From contig FCOD02000006.1 in NCBI GenBank assembly GCA_001544655.2, positions 62,001 through 126,000 on the forward strand: 64,000 nucleotides of DNA. The letters run 5' to 3'. A model generated the notes under the pieces. It was not told where the DNA came from and did no database searches. It worked only from the letters and a program-made list of their open reading frames with translations. The translations under genes and the position numbers were made by a program. Shown here in pieces: positions 26,853 through 36,913 of this stretch. This DNA is from Caballeronia turbans (lineage in GTDB: Bacteria; Pseudomonadota; Gammaproteobacteria; Burkholderiales; Burkholderiaceae). Position 1 is the stretch's first letter, and each line of letters begins with the position of its first letter.

Positions 26853-27884
26853 TCACTCCTCCCGCTCGAACGCCGCCGCCGCCCTCCCAAGCCGATCATT
26901 CACCGCGATCCACTCGACCGTATCCGGCAGTTTCTCGATGAGAATCCGCTCGACATCCGCCCGATCCAGCGCACGCAACAAACCATACAAATCGCGCGCG
27001 TAACTCTGCGGATTTTCCGGCGCGGCCGCGAAATGCACATGCGCCGCATGCGCCCATTCCCCCGCGCTTGACGCCCTCGCGACCAGCGCGATCTTCCTTC
27101 CGCTCACCCGATCGTGAGCCGCGAGCAACGGCTCGATCGACGCGAACGGCAACAACGCAAGCGGCGTGCGCGGCGCGTAATGCGCCTTCAACGTCCCGGA
27201 AGCGCGCGGCGCCGTGGCATCCGCCCCATCCGGCAACCTCGGCGCAGTACCGATCACATCCGCGATCTGCTGCGGACTCACATGTCCCGGCCGCAGCAGC
27301 GCCGGAAACCCGCGCGACAAATCCAGAATCGTCGATTCGATGCCGACGTCCGCCGCGCCGCCATCGAGCACGTGCACCGCGCTGCCGAACTCGTCGCGCA
27401 CGTGCTGCGCGGTCGTCGGACTGACATGACCAAACCGGTTGGCCGATGGCCCCGCGACGCCGCCCTGCTTCCCCGTGCCGATCCGCCGCGCGTGGAACGC
27501 CGACAACAGTTGCTGCGCCACCGGATGCGACGGACATCGCACGCCCACCGAATCCTGGCCGCCGCTGACCGCCGCCGGAATATGGGCCGCGCGCTTGAGG
27601 ATCAACGTCAAAGGCCCCGGCCAGAACGCATCGATGAGCTTCTGCGCATCTGCGGGCAACTCCCGCACCCAGTAGCCCGGATCGGCTTCGGGCGCGAGAT
27701 GCACGATCACCGGATGATTCGCCGGACGGCCCTTCGCCGCATAAATACGCGCGATGGCGTCCGGATTCTCGGCGTCGCCGCCGAGCCCGTAGACCGTCTC
27801 GGTCGGAAACGCGACGAGTTCGCCCGCATCGAGCAAAGCCGCGGCTTCAGCGATCTGCGCGGCGCTCGGAAAGTGAATGGTCAT
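26853..27884 (-). CDS. sua5: L-threonylcarbamoyladenylate synthase (Sua5 type)
   Basis: Makes threonylcarbamoyl-AMP from threonine, bicarbonate and ATP for the t6A37 tRNA modification. It has 343 residues, so it is the two-domain Sua5 form: YrdC domain at about 1-205 (PTETVYGLGGDA, KGRPANHPVIVH, GPSANRFGHVSPT) and the C-terminal Sua5 domain at about 235-340 linked by SGTLKAHYAPRTPL. It follows purK by 21 bp and appears to be the last gene of the pur string before the CRISPR leader. Confidence 0.94.
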   Translation of the reverse strand: MTIHFPSAAQIAEAAALLDAGELVAFPTETVYGLGGDAENPDAIARIYAAKGRPANHPVIVHLAPEADPGYWVRELPADAQKLIDAFWPGPLTLILKRAAHIPAAVSGGQDSVGVRCPSHPVAQQLLSAFHARRIGTGKQGGVAGPSANRFGHVSPTTAQHVRDEFGSAVHVLDGGAADVGIESTILDLSRGFPALLRPGHVSPQQIADVIGTAPRLPDGADATAPRASGTLKAHYAPRTPLALLPFASIEPLLAAHDRVSGRKIALVARASSAGEWAHAAHVHFAAAPENPQSYARDLYGLLRALDRADVERILIEKLPDTVEWIAVNDRLGRAAAAFEREE

Positions 27885-27905
27885 TGCCTGCTGCTTCGGT
27901 AAGTC

Positions 27906-29093
27906 TCAATCGAGCGGGATATGCAGCATCCGCGCGCAGTCACGCGCCGCCGTGCGCGCTTCCTCGAGCGTCGCCGCCGTGAAATTGATGTGGCCCATCT
28001 TGCGGCCCCGGCGCGCCTCTTCCTTGCCGTAGAGATGCAGCCGCGCGGCCGGCATCGCCGCAACCTCCGTCCATGCGGGCGCTCGCGCCTTGTCGCCATC
28101 GAACCAGATATCGCCGAGCAGGTTCAGCATCGCGGCGGGCGAATGCTGGCGCGTATCGCCGAGCGGCATGCCGGTCATCGCGCGGACCTGTTGCTCGAAC
28201 TGGCTCGTCGCGCAGGCATCGACCGTGTAGTGGCCGGAATTGTGCGGACGCGGCGCCATTTCGTTGGCGATCAGCGTGCCATCTTCCAGCACGAAGAATT
28301 CGACGCACAGCACGCCGACATAACCGAGCTTCGCGGCAATGGTCAGCGCGGCGTCCTGCGCCTGCGCGACAAGCGATGCCGAAGCATCGGGCGCAGGCAC
28401 GACCGTCTTCGCGAGAATGCCGTTCACATGCACGTTCTGCGCGAGCGGAAACACGGCCGACTTGCCGTCGCCGCCGCGCGCGATCAGCACGGACACTTCG
28501 TACTTGAGCGGCATGCGCTTCTCGAGCACGCACGGCACGCCCGACAGCGACGCATACGCGTTGCGCACGTCCGCGACATTGCGCACGCTGACCTGCCCCT
28601 TGCCGTCGTAGCCGAGACGCGCGGTCTTGAGAATGCCCGGCAGCACCGCCGCGATCTTCTCGTCGGGCAACGCGGCGAGCGCCTGCGGCGATTCGATCAC
28701 GACATGCGGCGCGACCGGCACGCCCGATGCCGCAATGAAGCGCTTCTCCGCGACGCGGTCCTGCGCGATCGCCACGCAGCTCGCAGCCGGGCTGACGAAC
28801 GTGCACGACGCGAGAAATTCGAGGCTCGCGGAAGGCACGTTCTCGAATTCCGTCGATACCGCCGCGCACAGGCGGCCGAGTTCGGTGAGCGCCGCGCGGT
28901 CGTCATAGGCGGCGCGGATGTGGCGATCCGCGACAGCGCCCGCGGGGCTCGTCTCGTCCGGATCGAGGACGGCGACGCGATAGCCCATCGATTGCGCGGC
29001 GAAGCAGAACATGCGGCCGAGCTGGCCACCGCCGACCATGCCGAGCCATGCGCCCGGCAGGATGGGGGAGATCGGAGAATTGTGTGGGTTCAT
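27906..29093 (-). CDS. purK: N5-carboxyaminoimidazole ribonucleotide synthase
   Basis: ATP-grasp enzyme of purine synthesis that carboxylates AIR to N5-CAIR. It has 395 residues from [14 protein letters not shown]; a second in-frame ATG ten codons upstream is possible, and neither has a strong ribosome site. It has the N-terminal [12 protein letters not shown] nucleotide-binding loop, the central ATP-grasp region ([12 protein letters not shown]) and [13 protein letters not shown], the PurK signature. It follows purE by 67 bp; the two proteins act in consecutive steps. Confidence 0.95.
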   Translation of the reverse strand: MNPHNSPISPILPGAWLGMVGGGQLGRMFCFAAQSMGYRVAVLDPDETSPAGAVADRHIRAAYDDRAALTELGRLCAAVSTEFENVPSASLEFLASCTFVSPAASCVAIAQDRVAEKRFIAASGVPVAPHVVIESPQALAALPDEKIAAVLPGILKTARLGYDGKGQVSVRNVADVRNAYASLSGVPCVLEKRMPLKYEVSVLIARGGDGKSAVFPLAQNVHVNGILAKTVVPAPDASASLVAQAQDAALTIAAKLGYVGVLCVEFFVLEDGTLIANEMAPRPHNSGHYTVDACATSQFEQQVRAMTGMPLGDTRQHSPAAMLNLLGDIWFDGDKARAPAWTEVAAMPAARLHLYGKEEARRGRKMGHINFTAATLEEARTAARDCARMLHIPLD

Positions 29094-29160
29094 CGTGGGG
29101 CTTGGGTGGCTGGCTGTGGGCATCAGCGATTGCGCGACGCGCGGTCCGCGCGCGGGGTCA

Positions 29161-29694
29161 TCAAAGCGGCGGCAGCGCCATGTCCCGCGCCGCCTGATTC
29201 TGCTTCACACGGAAAGCGGCGAGCGCGTCGGCGTATGCGGCATCGGTGACGCTCAGCATCGATACGGCGAACAGCGCCGCGTTCGCCGCGCCCGCCTCGC
29301 CGATGGCGAAGGTCGCGACCGGCACGCCCTTGGGCATCTGCACGATCGAATGCAGCGAATCGACGCCCTTCAGATATTTGCTCGCCACCGGCACGCCGAG
29401 CACCGGCACGGTGGTCTTCGCGGCCAGCATGCCCGGCAGATGCGCCGCGCCGCCCGCGCCCGCGATGATCGCACGCACGCCGCGCTCACGCGCGCTTTCC
29501 GCGTAGGCGAACATCTCGTCCGGCATGCGATGCGCCGAGACCACTTTCGCCTCGTACGGCACGCCGAATTCCTGAAGCATCGCGACGGCGTGCTTCATCA
29601 CGTCCCAGTCGGAGCTGGAACCCATCAACACGCCGACGAGCGGCGCTTCGTGTGTGTGCCCTTTTGCCAGATCCGGGGCCTTCACTTCGCTCAT
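29161..29694 (-). CDS. purE: N5-carboxyaminoimidazole ribonucleotide mutase
   Basis: Purine-synthesis enzyme converting N5-CAIR to CAIR, 177 residues, class I PurE. Conserved motifs are [40 protein letters not shown] and [17 protein letters not shown] polar extension of about 17 residues precedes the core. It lies 60 bp downstream of purC, with a hairpin in the gap, and upstream of purK. Confidence 0.96.
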   Translation of the reverse strand: MSEVKAPDLAKGHTHEAPLVGVLMGSSSDWDVMKHAVAMLQEFGVPYEAKVVSAHRMPDEMFAYAESARERGVRAIIAGAGGAAHLPGMLAAKTTVPVLGVPVASKYLKGVDSLHSIVQMPKGVPVATFAIGEAGAANAALFAVSMLSVTDAAYADALAAFRVKQNQAARDMALPPL

Positions 29695-29717
29695 TCCAAT
29701 TTCCCAGAGATATGCCC

Positions 29718-29742
29718 GCGCCGCTCTTTTCGTGAGCGGCGC
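29718..29742 (-). other. Intercistronic hairpin between purC and purE
   Basis: A perfect 9-bp stem (GCGCCGCTC / GAGCGGCGC) has a 7-base loop within the 60-bp gap. There is no T-run after it on the minus strand, so it is more likely a processing or stability element than a terminator. Confidence 0.45.
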
Positions 29743-29754
29743 GCGTGCCGAACC

Positions 29755-30645
29755 TTAAGACAGCGTCTTGCCAGTGAGACGCTGCAACGCTTCCTGATAC
29801 TTTTCCGACGTCTTGGCGATCACCTCGTCCGGCAGCGCCGGCGCGGGCGGCTCTTTTTTCCACGGCTGCGTTTCGAGCCAGTCGCGCACGAACTGCTTGT
29901 CGAAGGACGGCGGATTCGTGCCGACCTGATAGCCATCGGCGGGCCAGAAGCGCGACGAATCGGCCGTCAGGACTTCGTCCATCAGATACAGCTCACCCTT
30001 GTTGTCGAGGCCGAACTCGAACTTCGTATCCGCGATGATGATGCCGCGCGTGGCCGCGTATTCGGCCGCTTCCTTGTACAACTGGATGGAGATGCGCTTG
30101 ATCGTCGCCGACAGTTCGGTGCCGATGCGGCGCTCCATCTCATCGTAGGTGATGTTTTCGTCGTGATGACCCATTTCGGCTTTCGCCGCCGGCGTGAAAA
30201 TCGGCTCGGGCAGCTTCTGCGCATTCTGCAGCCCCGGCGGCAACTCGACGCCGCACACCGCGCCCGTCGCCTGATAGTCCTTCCAGCCGCTGCCCGCGAG
30301 ATAGCCGCGCACGACCGCTTCGACGAGGATCGGCTCGAGGCGCTTCACGACGACCGCGCGGCCCTTCACCTGCTCGACCTCGTCGGGCGCGACGACAGTC
30401 GAAGGATCGATGCCCGTGTTGTGATTCGGCACGATATGACCGAGCTTCTCGAACCAGAAATCGGCCATCGTGTTCAGCACGCGGCCCTTGTTCGGAATCG
30501 GCTCGCCCATGACGACATCGAATGCGGAAAGGCGGTCGGTCGTTACGATCAGGAGCTTGTCCTGACCGACTGCGTAGTTGTCGCGGACCTTGCCGCGGCC
30601 GAGCAGCGGCAGCGATCTGATCGTGGATTCGTATAGCGTGGACAT
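29755..30645 (-). CDS. purC: Phosphoribosylaminoimidazole-succinocarboxamide synthase
   Basis: SAICAR synthase of purine synthesis, joining aspartate to CAIR with ATP. It has 296 residues from [13 protein letters not shown]; an ATG two codons further upstream is the alternative. Conserved elements include [43 protein letters not shown] and DTKFEFG. It is the first of the purC-purE-purK-sua5 string on the minus strand and is preceded by the terminator of the aldolase gene. Confidence 0.96.
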   Translation of the reverse strand: MSTLYESTIRSLPLLGRGKVRDNYAVGQDKLLIVTTDRLSAFDVVMGEPIPNKGRVLNTMADFWFEKLGHIVPNHNTGIDPSTVVAPDEVEQVKGRAVVVKRLEPILVEAVVRGYLAGSGWKDYQATGAVCGVELPPGLQNAQKLPEPIFTPAAKAEMGHHDENITYDEMERRIGTELSATIKRISIQLYKEAAEYAATRGIIIADTKFEFGLDNKGELYLMDEVLTADSSRFWPADGYQVGTNPPSFDKQFVRDWLETQPWKKEPPAPALPDEVIAKTSEKYQEALQRLTGKTLS

Positions 30646-30710
30646 CGTCATGTACCGGAAAGGGTGCTGAAATGGTTAACGCCGCGCTTCGGCATCCAGC
30701 GCGGCGAGAG

Positions 30711-30746
30711 AAAAAAAGCGAACGGGCTCCGAACCCGGAACCCGTT
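30711..30746 (-). terminator. Rho-independent terminator after fbaA
   Basis: The stem AACGGG / CCCGTT is extended past one mismatch by TCCG / CGGA (30721-30746). On the minus strand it is followed by CGC and then seven T (30711-30717). It lies 50 bp after the aldolase stop codon and separates it from purC. Confidence 0.75.
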
Positions 30747-30795
30747 GATTTTACTTTACAAATAACGCCTGGCTCAGATCAGGCTTATTTCGCGC

Positions 30796-31860
30796 TCACT
30801 TGACGATCTGCGCGAGGGCGCCCGACTTGTACTTCTCGGCGATCTTGTCGAGCGAAACCGGCTTGATCTTGCCCGCCATGCCTTCGCAGCCGAACTGCAT
30901 GTAGCGCTGGCGGCAGATTTCCTTCGCCGCTTCGCGCGCGGGCTTCAAATAGTCGCGCGGATCGAACTTCGACGGATTTTCGAACAGATAGCGGCGAATC
31001 GCGCCGGTGATCGCGAGGCGCAAATCGGTATCGATGTTCACCTTGCGCACGCCGTGCTTGATGCCTTCCTGAATCTCTTCGACCGGCACGCCGTAGGTTT
31101 CCTTCATGTCGCCGCCGAATTCGCGGATCTCGGCCAGCAATTCCTGCGGCACGGACGACGAACCGTGCATCACCAGGTGCGTGTTCGGAATGCGCTGGTG
31201 GATTTCCCGGATGCGGTCGATGGCGAGAATGTCGCCCGTCGGCTTCTTCGAAAACTTGTACGCGCCGTGCGACGTGCCGATCGCAATCGCCAGGGCATCG
31301 CACTGCGTCTGCTTCACGAAGTCGGCGGCCTGCTCGACGTCGGTCAGAAGCTGCTCGCGCGTCATCGTGCCTTCGGCGCCGTGGCCGTCTTCCTTGTCGC
31401 CCTTCATGGTTTCGAGCGAACCGAGCACGCCCAGCTCGGCTTCGACGGTGACGCCGATCGAATGCGAAAACTCCACGACCTGCTTCGACACCGCGACGTT
31501 GTATTCGTACGAAGCGACCGTCTTGCCGTCGGCTTCGAGCGAACCGTCCATCATCACGCTCGTGAAGCCGGAGCGGATTGCGGCCATGCACACGGCCGGC
31601 GACTGGCCGTGATCCTGATGCATCACGACCGGAATATGCGGATACGACTCGACGGCCGCTTCGATCAGATGGCGCAGGAACGCTTCGCCCGCGTACTTAC
31701 GCGCGCCGGCGGACGCCTGCATGATGACGGGCGCGTTCACTTCGTTCGCGGCCGACATGATCGCCTGCACTTGTTCCAGATTGTTGACGTTGAATGCCGG
31801 GAGGCCGTAACCGTGTTCGGCTGCGTGATCCAGCAGTTGACGCATTGATACGAGAGGCAT
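30796..31860 (-). CDS. fbaA: Fructose-bisphosphate aldolase, class II
   Basis: Zinc-dependent glycolytic/Calvin-type aldolase, 354 residues from [23 protein letters not shown] lies 12 bases upstream. The catalytic Asp83 and zinc-ligand His84 are in MHQDHGQS, and further zinc/substrate residues lie in GTSHGAYK and MHGSSSVP. The length and the GxPAFNVNN start place it in the class IIB group seen in beta-proteobacteria. It follows pyk and pgk on the same strand, a glycolytic cluster typical of Burkholderia. Confidence 0.96.
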   Translation of the reverse strand: MPLVSMRQLLDHAAEHGYGLPAFNVNNLEQVQAIMSAANEVNAPVIMQASAGARKYAGEAFLRHLIEAAVESYPHIPVVMHQDHGQSPAVCMAAIRSGFTSVMMDGSLEADGKTVASYEYNVAVSKQVVEFSHSIGVTVEAELGVLGSLETMKGDKEDGHGAEGTMTREQLLTDVEQAADFVKQTQCDALAIAIGTSHGAYKFSKKPTGDILAIDRIREIHQRIPNTHLVMHGSSSVPQELLAEIREFGGDMKETYGVPVEEIQEGIKHGVRKVNIDTDLRLAITGAIRRYLFENPSKFDPRDYLKPAREAAKEICRQRYMQFGCEGMAGKIKPVSLDKIAEKYKSGALAQIVK

Positions 31861-31985
31861 TGTGGTGAGACTCCATGATGTGAAACGAATTCTGCAGCGC
31901 GCTCGATTCCGCTCTCGGGCGGTTTTCGGCTTGATCGTCGCCTCGACTGACGCATTGCTCCGCGTCGTCTTGCGCGCTTGATTGG

Positions 31986-32013
31986 GCGCCCGCCGCTGCT
32001 GGACGGCGGGCGC
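31986..32013 (-). other. Hairpin between pyk and fbaA
   Basis: A perfect 10-bp stem (GCGCCCGCCG / CGGCGGGCGC) with an 8-base loop lies in the 207-bp gap between pyk and fbaA. There is no T-run on either side. It may act in mRNA processing or attenuation; the rest of the gap shows nothing clear. Confidence 0.45.
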
Positions 32014-32067
32014 TCCGGACCTGCGGCAATCGCGCGGCGTTTGACCGCGCAGATTTCTCAAAAATGC

Positions 32068-33504
32068 TTAGAAGTGGTCGCCCACACGCACGATCTTGAG
32101 CGTGTTGGTGCCGCCCGCCTGACCCATCGGCTCGCCGACGGTCAGCACGACCATGTCGCCGCGCGCCGCATAGCCCTTCGACACGACCACTTCGAGCGCC
32201 TGATTCAGCGCGGTGTCGCGATCCATGTTGGTGTCGACGTGCAGGGGCGTCACGTTGCGGTACAGCGACATCGTGCGCTCGCTCGACACGCGCGGCGTCA
32301 GCGCGAAGATCGGCACGTGCGTCCAGTGACGCGACATCCACAGCGCCGTCGAGCCGGATTCGGTCAACGCGACCACGGCCTTCGCGCCGAGATGAAAGGC
32401 GGTGAAGAGCGCGCCCATCGCGATCGACTGGTCGATGCGCGTGAACGTGCGGTCGAGGAAATCGCGGTCGAGCTGCGACTCTTCCGACTTCTCCGCCTCG
32501 ACACACACGGCCGCCATCGTCTCGATGGTCGTCACCGGATACTTGCCGGCTGCCGTTTCGGCGGAGAGCATCACGGCGTCGGTGCCGTCGAGCACGGCGT
32601 TCGCGACGTCCGACACTTCCGCGCGCGTCGGCACGGGCGCGTGGATCATCGATTCCATCATTTGCGTGGCGGTGATCACGAGCTTGTTCGACTCGCGCGC
32701 CATGCGGATCATGCGCTTTTGCAGCGCCGGCACCGCCGCGTTGCCCACTTCCACAGCGAGATCGCCGCGCGCGACCATGATGCCGTCCGATGCGTCGAGA
32801 ATGCCCTGCAATGCCGGAATCGCTTCGGCGCGCTCGATCTTCGCGATCATCTTCGGCTTGATGCCATACGGCGCGCCCGCGATGTTCGCGAGTTGACGCG
32901 CCATTTCCATGTCCGTCGCATTTTTCGGGAACGACACCGCGACGAAGTCCGCGCCGAGCGACATCGCCGTCTTGATGTCCTCCATGTCCTTCTCGGTCAG
33001 CGCGGGCGCGGTGAGACCGCCGCCCTGGCGGTTGATGCCCTTGTTGTTCGAGAGCTCGCCGCCGACTTTGACCGTCGTGTGAATTTCCTCGCCGATCACG
33101 CGCGTCACGTCGAGCACGATGAGGCCGTCGTTGAGCAGCAGCACGTCGCCTGCGCGCAGGTCGCGCGGCAGATCCTTGTAGTCGAGGCCGACGCGCTCGT
33201 TATTGCCGAGCGTGCAGTTGGCGTCGAGGATGAACGGGTTGCCCGCGACGAGCATCGTCTTGTTGTTCTCGAACTTGCCGACGCGGATCTTCGGGCCTTG
33301 CAGGTCCGCCATGATCGCGACTTCGCGGCCCACCTGACGCGCCGCCTCGCGGACGATTTCAGCGCGCTGGCGATGGTCGTCGGCGGTGCCGTGCGAAAAA
33401 TTGAAACGTACGACGTCGAGACCCGCCTGCAGCATTTGCAGCAGGATGTCCGGGCTAGTGGAAGCCGGGCCGATGGTGGCAACAATCTTTGTAGCGCGAT
33501 GCAT
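32068..33504 (-). CDS. pyk: Pyruvate kinase
   Basis: Last step of glycolysis, 478 residues from MHRATKIVATIGPAS, preceded by GAGGAATTCC. The family motifs RFNFSHG, ADLQGPKIRVG, the catalytic Lys in MIAKIERAEAI, the metal-binding MVARGDLAVE and the allosteric C-domain are present. The frame stays open for 122 more codons up to an ATG four bases beyond the pgk stop codon. That extension is described separately; the internal start is preferred because of its ribosome site and fit to the family. Confidence 0.95.
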   Translation of the reverse strand: MHRATKIVATIGPASTSPDILLQMLQAGLDVVRFNFSHGTADDHRQRAEIVREAARQVGREVAIMADLQGPKIRVGKFENNKTMLVAGNPFILDANCTLGNNERVGLDYKDLPRDLRAGDVLLLNDGLIVLDVTRVIGEEIHTTVKVGGELSNNKGINRQGGGLTAPALTEKDMEDIKTAMSLGADFVAVSFPKNATDMEMARQLANIAGAPYGIKPKMIAKIERAEAIPALQGILDASDGIMVARGDLAVEVGNAAVPALQKRMIRMARESNKLVITATQMMESMIHAPVPTRAEVSDVANAVLDGTDAVMLSAETAAGKYPVTTIETMAAVCVEAEKSEESQLDRDFLDRTFTRIDQSIAMGALFTAFHLGAKAVVALTESGSTALWMSRHWTHVPIFALTPRVSSERTMSLYRNVTPLHVDTNMDRDTALNQALEVVVSKGYAARGDMVVLTVGEPMGQAGGTNTLKIVRVGDHF

Positions 33505-33870
33505 GGAATTCCTCGTCTCAGTAGGATCGCCCGTAACTACGCTGCGAGCACGTTGCGCTTGCAGTGAGGTGTTGCTCACCGGTTGCGCGCGCGCGCCGGT
33601 TCGTGCCGGCGTCGCTTTGTCGATTTCCTTCAGGGCATGGGCGGGCATGCCGCCAATGATGACCGGAGGCGGGGGCGGCACTGCGGCCGCGGCTTCGCCT
33701 TCGGATGCTGCCTGATCTGTTTGCGCCGCTTGCGCGATCGCCAGCGCTGCTTCAGGGGCGGCATCGGGCGCGCCGCTGTCGATCACGTCCTGCGTCACAT
33801 CGTCTTGCGCGCCGCCGGCTGCTTGCGCGCCCTTCTTACCTGCTTTCGCCGGATTGCCTCGGGCCGCCAA
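33505..33870 (-). other. In-frame open extension upstream of pyk (possible N-terminal extension or small gene)
   Basis: This is 122 codons in frame with pyk, beginning with an ATG four bases after the pgk stop codon. The predicted peptide starts MAARGNPAKAGKKGAQAAGG and is rich in Ala, Pro, Gln and Glu, with a PPPPP run and no recognisable domain. Without a stop codon between it and pyk, it would make a 600-residue pyruvate kinase with a disordered N-terminal tail. The alternative is non-coding GC-rich DNA, since open frames are common in this composition. Confidence 0.35.
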
Positions 33871-33874
33871 CGCC

Positions 33875-35065
33875 TCAGGCCCGCGACTCGAGCACTTCCA
33901 CCGCGGGCAGCTTCTTGCCTTCCAGGAACTCCAGGAACGCGCCGCCGCCGGTCGAGATGTAGCTCACTTTGTCGTGGATGTTGTACTTCGCGATGGCCGC
34001 GAGCGTGTCGCCGCCGCCCGCGATCGAGAACGCCGACGAATTGGCGATCGCCTGCGCGAGCGTCTTCGTGCCGTTGCCGAACTGGTCGAACTCGAACACG
34101 CCGACCGGGCCGTTCCAGACGATCGTGCCGGCGGTTTCGAGCTGCGCCGCGAGCGCCTTCGCCGTATCCGGGCCGATGTCGAGGATCAGGTCGTCGTCGG
34201 CGACATCCGCGACGGGCTTGATCTGCGCCTTCGCGGTCGGGGCGAATTCCTTGGCCGTCACGACGTCGCTCGGAATCGGCACCGATGCGCCGCGCGTGCG
34301 CGCCTGCTCGATGATTTCCTTCGCTTCGTCGACGAGATCGGCCTCCGCGAGCGACTTGCCGATCTTGAGGCCCGACGCCAGCATGAACGTGTTCGCGATG
34401 CCGCCACCGACGATCAGTTGATCGACCTTCTCGGCGAGCGACTTCAGAATGGTGAGCTTGGTCGACACCTTCGAGCCCGCGACGATCGCGACGAGCGGTC
34501 GCTTCGGGTTGCCGAGCGCCTTGCCGAGCGCGTCGAGCTCGGCGGCGAGCAGCGGGCCCGCGCATGCCACCGGCGCGTACTTCGCGATGCCGTGCGTCGT
34601 GGCTTCGGCGCGGTGCGCGGTGCCGAACGCGTCATTCACGTAGACGTCGCAGAGCTTCGCCATTTTCTGCGCGAGGCCGTCGTCGTTCTTCTTCTCGCCC
34701 TTGTTGCAGCGGCAGTTTTCGAGCAGCACGACGTTGCCCGGCTGCACCTGGACGCCGTCGACCCAATCGGCGACGAGCGGCACGTCGCGGCCGAGCAGCT
34801 CCGACAGACGCTTCGCGACCGGGGCCAGCGAGTCTTCCGGCTTGAACTGGCCTTCGGTCGGGCGGCCCAGATGGGACGTGACCATCACGGCCGCGCCCGC
34901 GTCGAGGGCGGCCTTGATTGCCGGGACAGAGGCGCGCACGCGCGTGTCTTCGGTGATGTTGCCGTCATCGTCTTGCGGCACGTTGAGATCCGCGCGGATG
35001 AACACACGCTTGCCGGAGACTTTGCCTTCGGCGATCAGATCGGTGAAACGCAGTACTTTCGTCAT
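33875..35065 (-). CDS. pgk: Phosphoglycerate kinase
   Basis: Glycolytic enzyme converting 1,3-bisphosphoglycerate and ADP to 3-phosphoglycerate and ATP, 396 residues from [16 protein letters not shown]. Signatures are [12 protein letters not shown] near the start, SHLGRPT, the GSKVSTKL hinge region and GGGDTLAA near the C-terminus. A TTG three codons upstream is a less likely start. It is first in the pgk-pyk-fbaA order. The 408 bp upstream (35066-35473) contain a possible minus-strand -10 (TTAAAAT at 35385-35391) and no gene I can support. Confidence 0.96.
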   Translation of the reverse strand: MTKVLRFTDLIAEGKVSGKRVFIRADLNVPQDDDGNITEDTRVRASVPAIKAALDAGAAVMVTSHLGRPTEGQFKPEDSLAPVAKRLSELLGRDVPLVADWVDGVQVQPGNVVLLENCRCNKGEKKNDDGLAQKMAKLCDVYVNDAFGTAHRAEATTHGIAKYAPVACAGPLLAAELDALGKALGNPKRPLVAIVAGSKVSTKLTILKSLAEKVDQLIVGGGIANTFMLASGLKIGKSLAEADLVDEAKEIIEQARTRGASVPIPSDVVTAKEFAPTAKAQIKPVADVADDDLILDIGPDTAKALAAQLETAGTIVWNGPVGVFEFDQFGNGTKTLAQAIANSSAFSIAGGGDTLAAIAKYNIHDKVSYISTGGGAFLEFLEGKKLPAVEVLESRA

Positions 35066-35473
35066 GGGAGTCAACGTAGGTAAAGAAGCGGTTCGGGCGG
35101 GGACGGCCGTCGGGGCGGCCGGTTCGTGGAGTCGCCGCGCGCGGGCCGCCGGGCAGGACGGCTCGCGCGCGGATCAGGCTGGAGGCGAAGGGCGCGCGGT
35201 GAAGCCGAACGCGCGTGCAAGAAGCGGGAGAAAGGGATCGGACAGATGAATCCGGAGAGGCGCGCGAGCGGCGCTCGGGCGCGTGCACGCAGCCGGGAGC
35301 GGCGGGTTGGACAGCGGGTTGGACCATCCTGGCGCGGTGACTGCCGGAGACACTTTCGACCTCGCTCACTCGGGAAAGACCATCATTTTAACCGATCGCC
35401 CTGTCCGCTTTTAGCGGGCAATCGTTGATGACGCGTATTTGGCGCCGACGCATGCGACCCGGGCGTGGCGCGT
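35066..35473. other. Intergenic region upstream of pgk
   Basis: No credible coding sequence was found in these 408 bp. A minus-strand TTAAAAT at 35385-35391 could be the pgk -10 element, but no good -35 is seen at the right distance. The GC-rich part nearer pgk would form a long leader RNA. Confidence 0.3.
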
Positions 35474-35797
35474 TCACGCCGCGAGCCGCAGCAGCGTGAA
35501 CACGAGCATGCCGACGGCGATCGTGCCCATCATGCCGCGCCGCCACAGGTAGTACGCGAGTCCGGCCGCCGACGCCCATAGCGCATGATTCGACAGCGCG
35601 AGCGAAATGCCCGCCGACGTCTCCAGCAGGTCGGGCACGACGACGCCCGCCAGCGCCGCGGCCGGCGCGTAGCGCAGCACGCGCTGCACGCGCGGCGGCA
35701 GCACCATGCGTTCGCCGCCGGCCAGAAACAGTGCCCGCGTCACCGCGGTGACGAGGCCCATGCCGACAATCGCGAGCCAGACATGCAGGGCGCTCAT
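35474..35797 (-). CDS. azlD: AzlD-family branched-chain amino-acid exporter subunit
   Basis: Small membrane protein of 107 residues with about four hydrophobic helices (LHVWLAIVGMGLVTAVTRAL, YAPAAALAGVVVPDLL and two more). It matches the AzlD/BrnE family, the small partner of AzlC. Its ATG overlaps the AzlC stop codon (ATGA), showing translational coupling. Together the two export branched-chain amino acids such as leucine or isoleucine, or related compounds. Confidence 0.88.
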   Translation of the reverse strand: MSALHVWLAIVGMGLVTAVTRALFLAGGERMVLPPRVQRVLRYAPAAALAGVVVPDLLETSAGISLALSNHALWASAAGLAYYLWRRGMMGTIAVGMLVFTLLRLAA

Positions 35798-36603
35798 CGG
35801 AGTGGCCTCGTGGCGGCGGGTTTGTCGGCTTTCTTTTCGTCGGTGGCCTGCTTAGGGCCGGTGCGCTCCGCTATCACGTCCGCGAGCGTGCCCGCGAACA
35901 GCGCCGCGAATACCGCGAGCGGCAAGCCGAAGCGATACGGCAGATCGAACGCCAGCAGCGCGACCACGCTGGCGACGGCGACGGCCGCGAGCGTCGAGCG
36001 CGTGGCGATCGCAGAAACGATGAGCGGAATCAGCGCGAGCGTGCCCGCGAGCTCGAGGCCCCAGTTATCCGGAATCAGGCTCGCGAGCAGAATGCCGATC
36101 ACCGACGAACTCTGCCAGGACAGCCAGCTCGACACCGCCAGTCCCCAGAAGAACGCCTCCTTGCCGGGCTGCCAGCCGACCGGAAAATTTCGCTTCGAGA
36201 ACATCAGATAGATGATGTCGCCGTTGAAATAGCCGAGCAGCAAACGCCGCTTGAGCGGCAAGTAGGAGAAATGCGGCGCGAGGCCCGCGCTGAAGATGAC
36301 GAAGCGCAGGTTGACCATCGCGGCGGTCAGGAGAATCGTCCAGAGCGGCAGCTTGGCGGCGAAGAGCGGCAGCACCGCGAGCTGCGACGAGCCCGCGTAC
36401 ACCGCGAACGACATGCCGAGCGCCTGCGGCACGGTGAGTACGGACTTCGTCATCGCGACGCCGGTCACGAGGCCCCAGGAGAACGTCGCCAGGACGGCGG
36501 GAGAGAAGGTGCGCACGCCCTCGAAAAACGCGCGGCGATTCGTGTCGGACAGCCGGTCGAGCATGAGCAAATGCGAGGCGAACAAGACAACCCGTGATGC
36601 CAT
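35794..36603 (-). CDS. azlC: AzlC-family branched-chain amino-acid exporter subunit
   Basis: Inner-membrane permease of 269 residues, AzlC/BrnF family. The family region FFEGVRTFSPAVLATFSWGLVTG, YAGSSQLAVLPL and NLRFVIFSAGLAPHF are present, with about seven or eight helices and a charged tail. The chosen ATG has GAGG 8 bases upstream; an in-frame ATG at 36564 (MLDRLSDTNRR) is a good alternative. It is divergent from ilvE across a 310-bp gap, so exporter and branched-chain aminotransferase may share control. Confidence 0.9.
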   Translation of the reverse strand: MASRVVLFASHLLMLDRLSDTNRRAFFEGVRTFSPAVLATFSWGLVTGVAMTKSVLTVPQALGMSFAVYAGSSQLAVLPLFAAKLPLWTILLTAAMVNLRFVIFSAGLAPHFSYLPLKRRLLLGYFNGDIIYLMFSKRNFPVGWQPGKEAFFWGLAVSSWLSWQSSSVIGILLASLIPDNWGLELAGTLALIPLIVSAIATRSTLAAVAVASVVALLAFDLPYRFGLPLAVFAALFAGTLADVIAERTGPKQATDEKKADKPAATRPLR

Positions 36604-36913
36604 TGCGCGGCCTCGATCGAATGCGCGATGGATCGGGAAAAACCGGGAAAATCGGGAATGGTGAGCTTCGCCGTTTCAGCCCGCGGTTTTTCAGCGGACG
36701 GCGAAAGGCAAATTATAGCGGCGTGAAAGGCGTGCCAAGGTCGGTTTCGTCGTGAAAAGACGCTAAAATGACGGTCTTTCGCCGCCTTTGCGCCCTCGAC
36801 ACGCGACTTCCCCTACGGAATCCGAGCAAGAAAGCGCGCCGGGCGCCGCCGCCCCTTCAGAACGCGGGCGGCCTGCCGAAACCCACTTGAACCGAGACAG
36901 CTAGGAGAACCGT
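36604..36913. other. Divergent control region between azlC and ilvE
   Basis: No gene is seen. A plus-strand TAAAAT at 36764-36769 may be the ilvE -10 element, giving a leader of about 140 bases. No attenuator with a leucine/isoleucine-rich leader peptide was recognised. Confidence 0.3.

Noticed and set aside
25773-26941. Open frames through the CRISPR array encoding repeats such as SISAHAEET, VYLRTRGGN and LSPHTRRK
   Set aside because: They are translations of the repeat in three frames (the 61-bp period shifts frame each unit). No ribosome site or protein logic.
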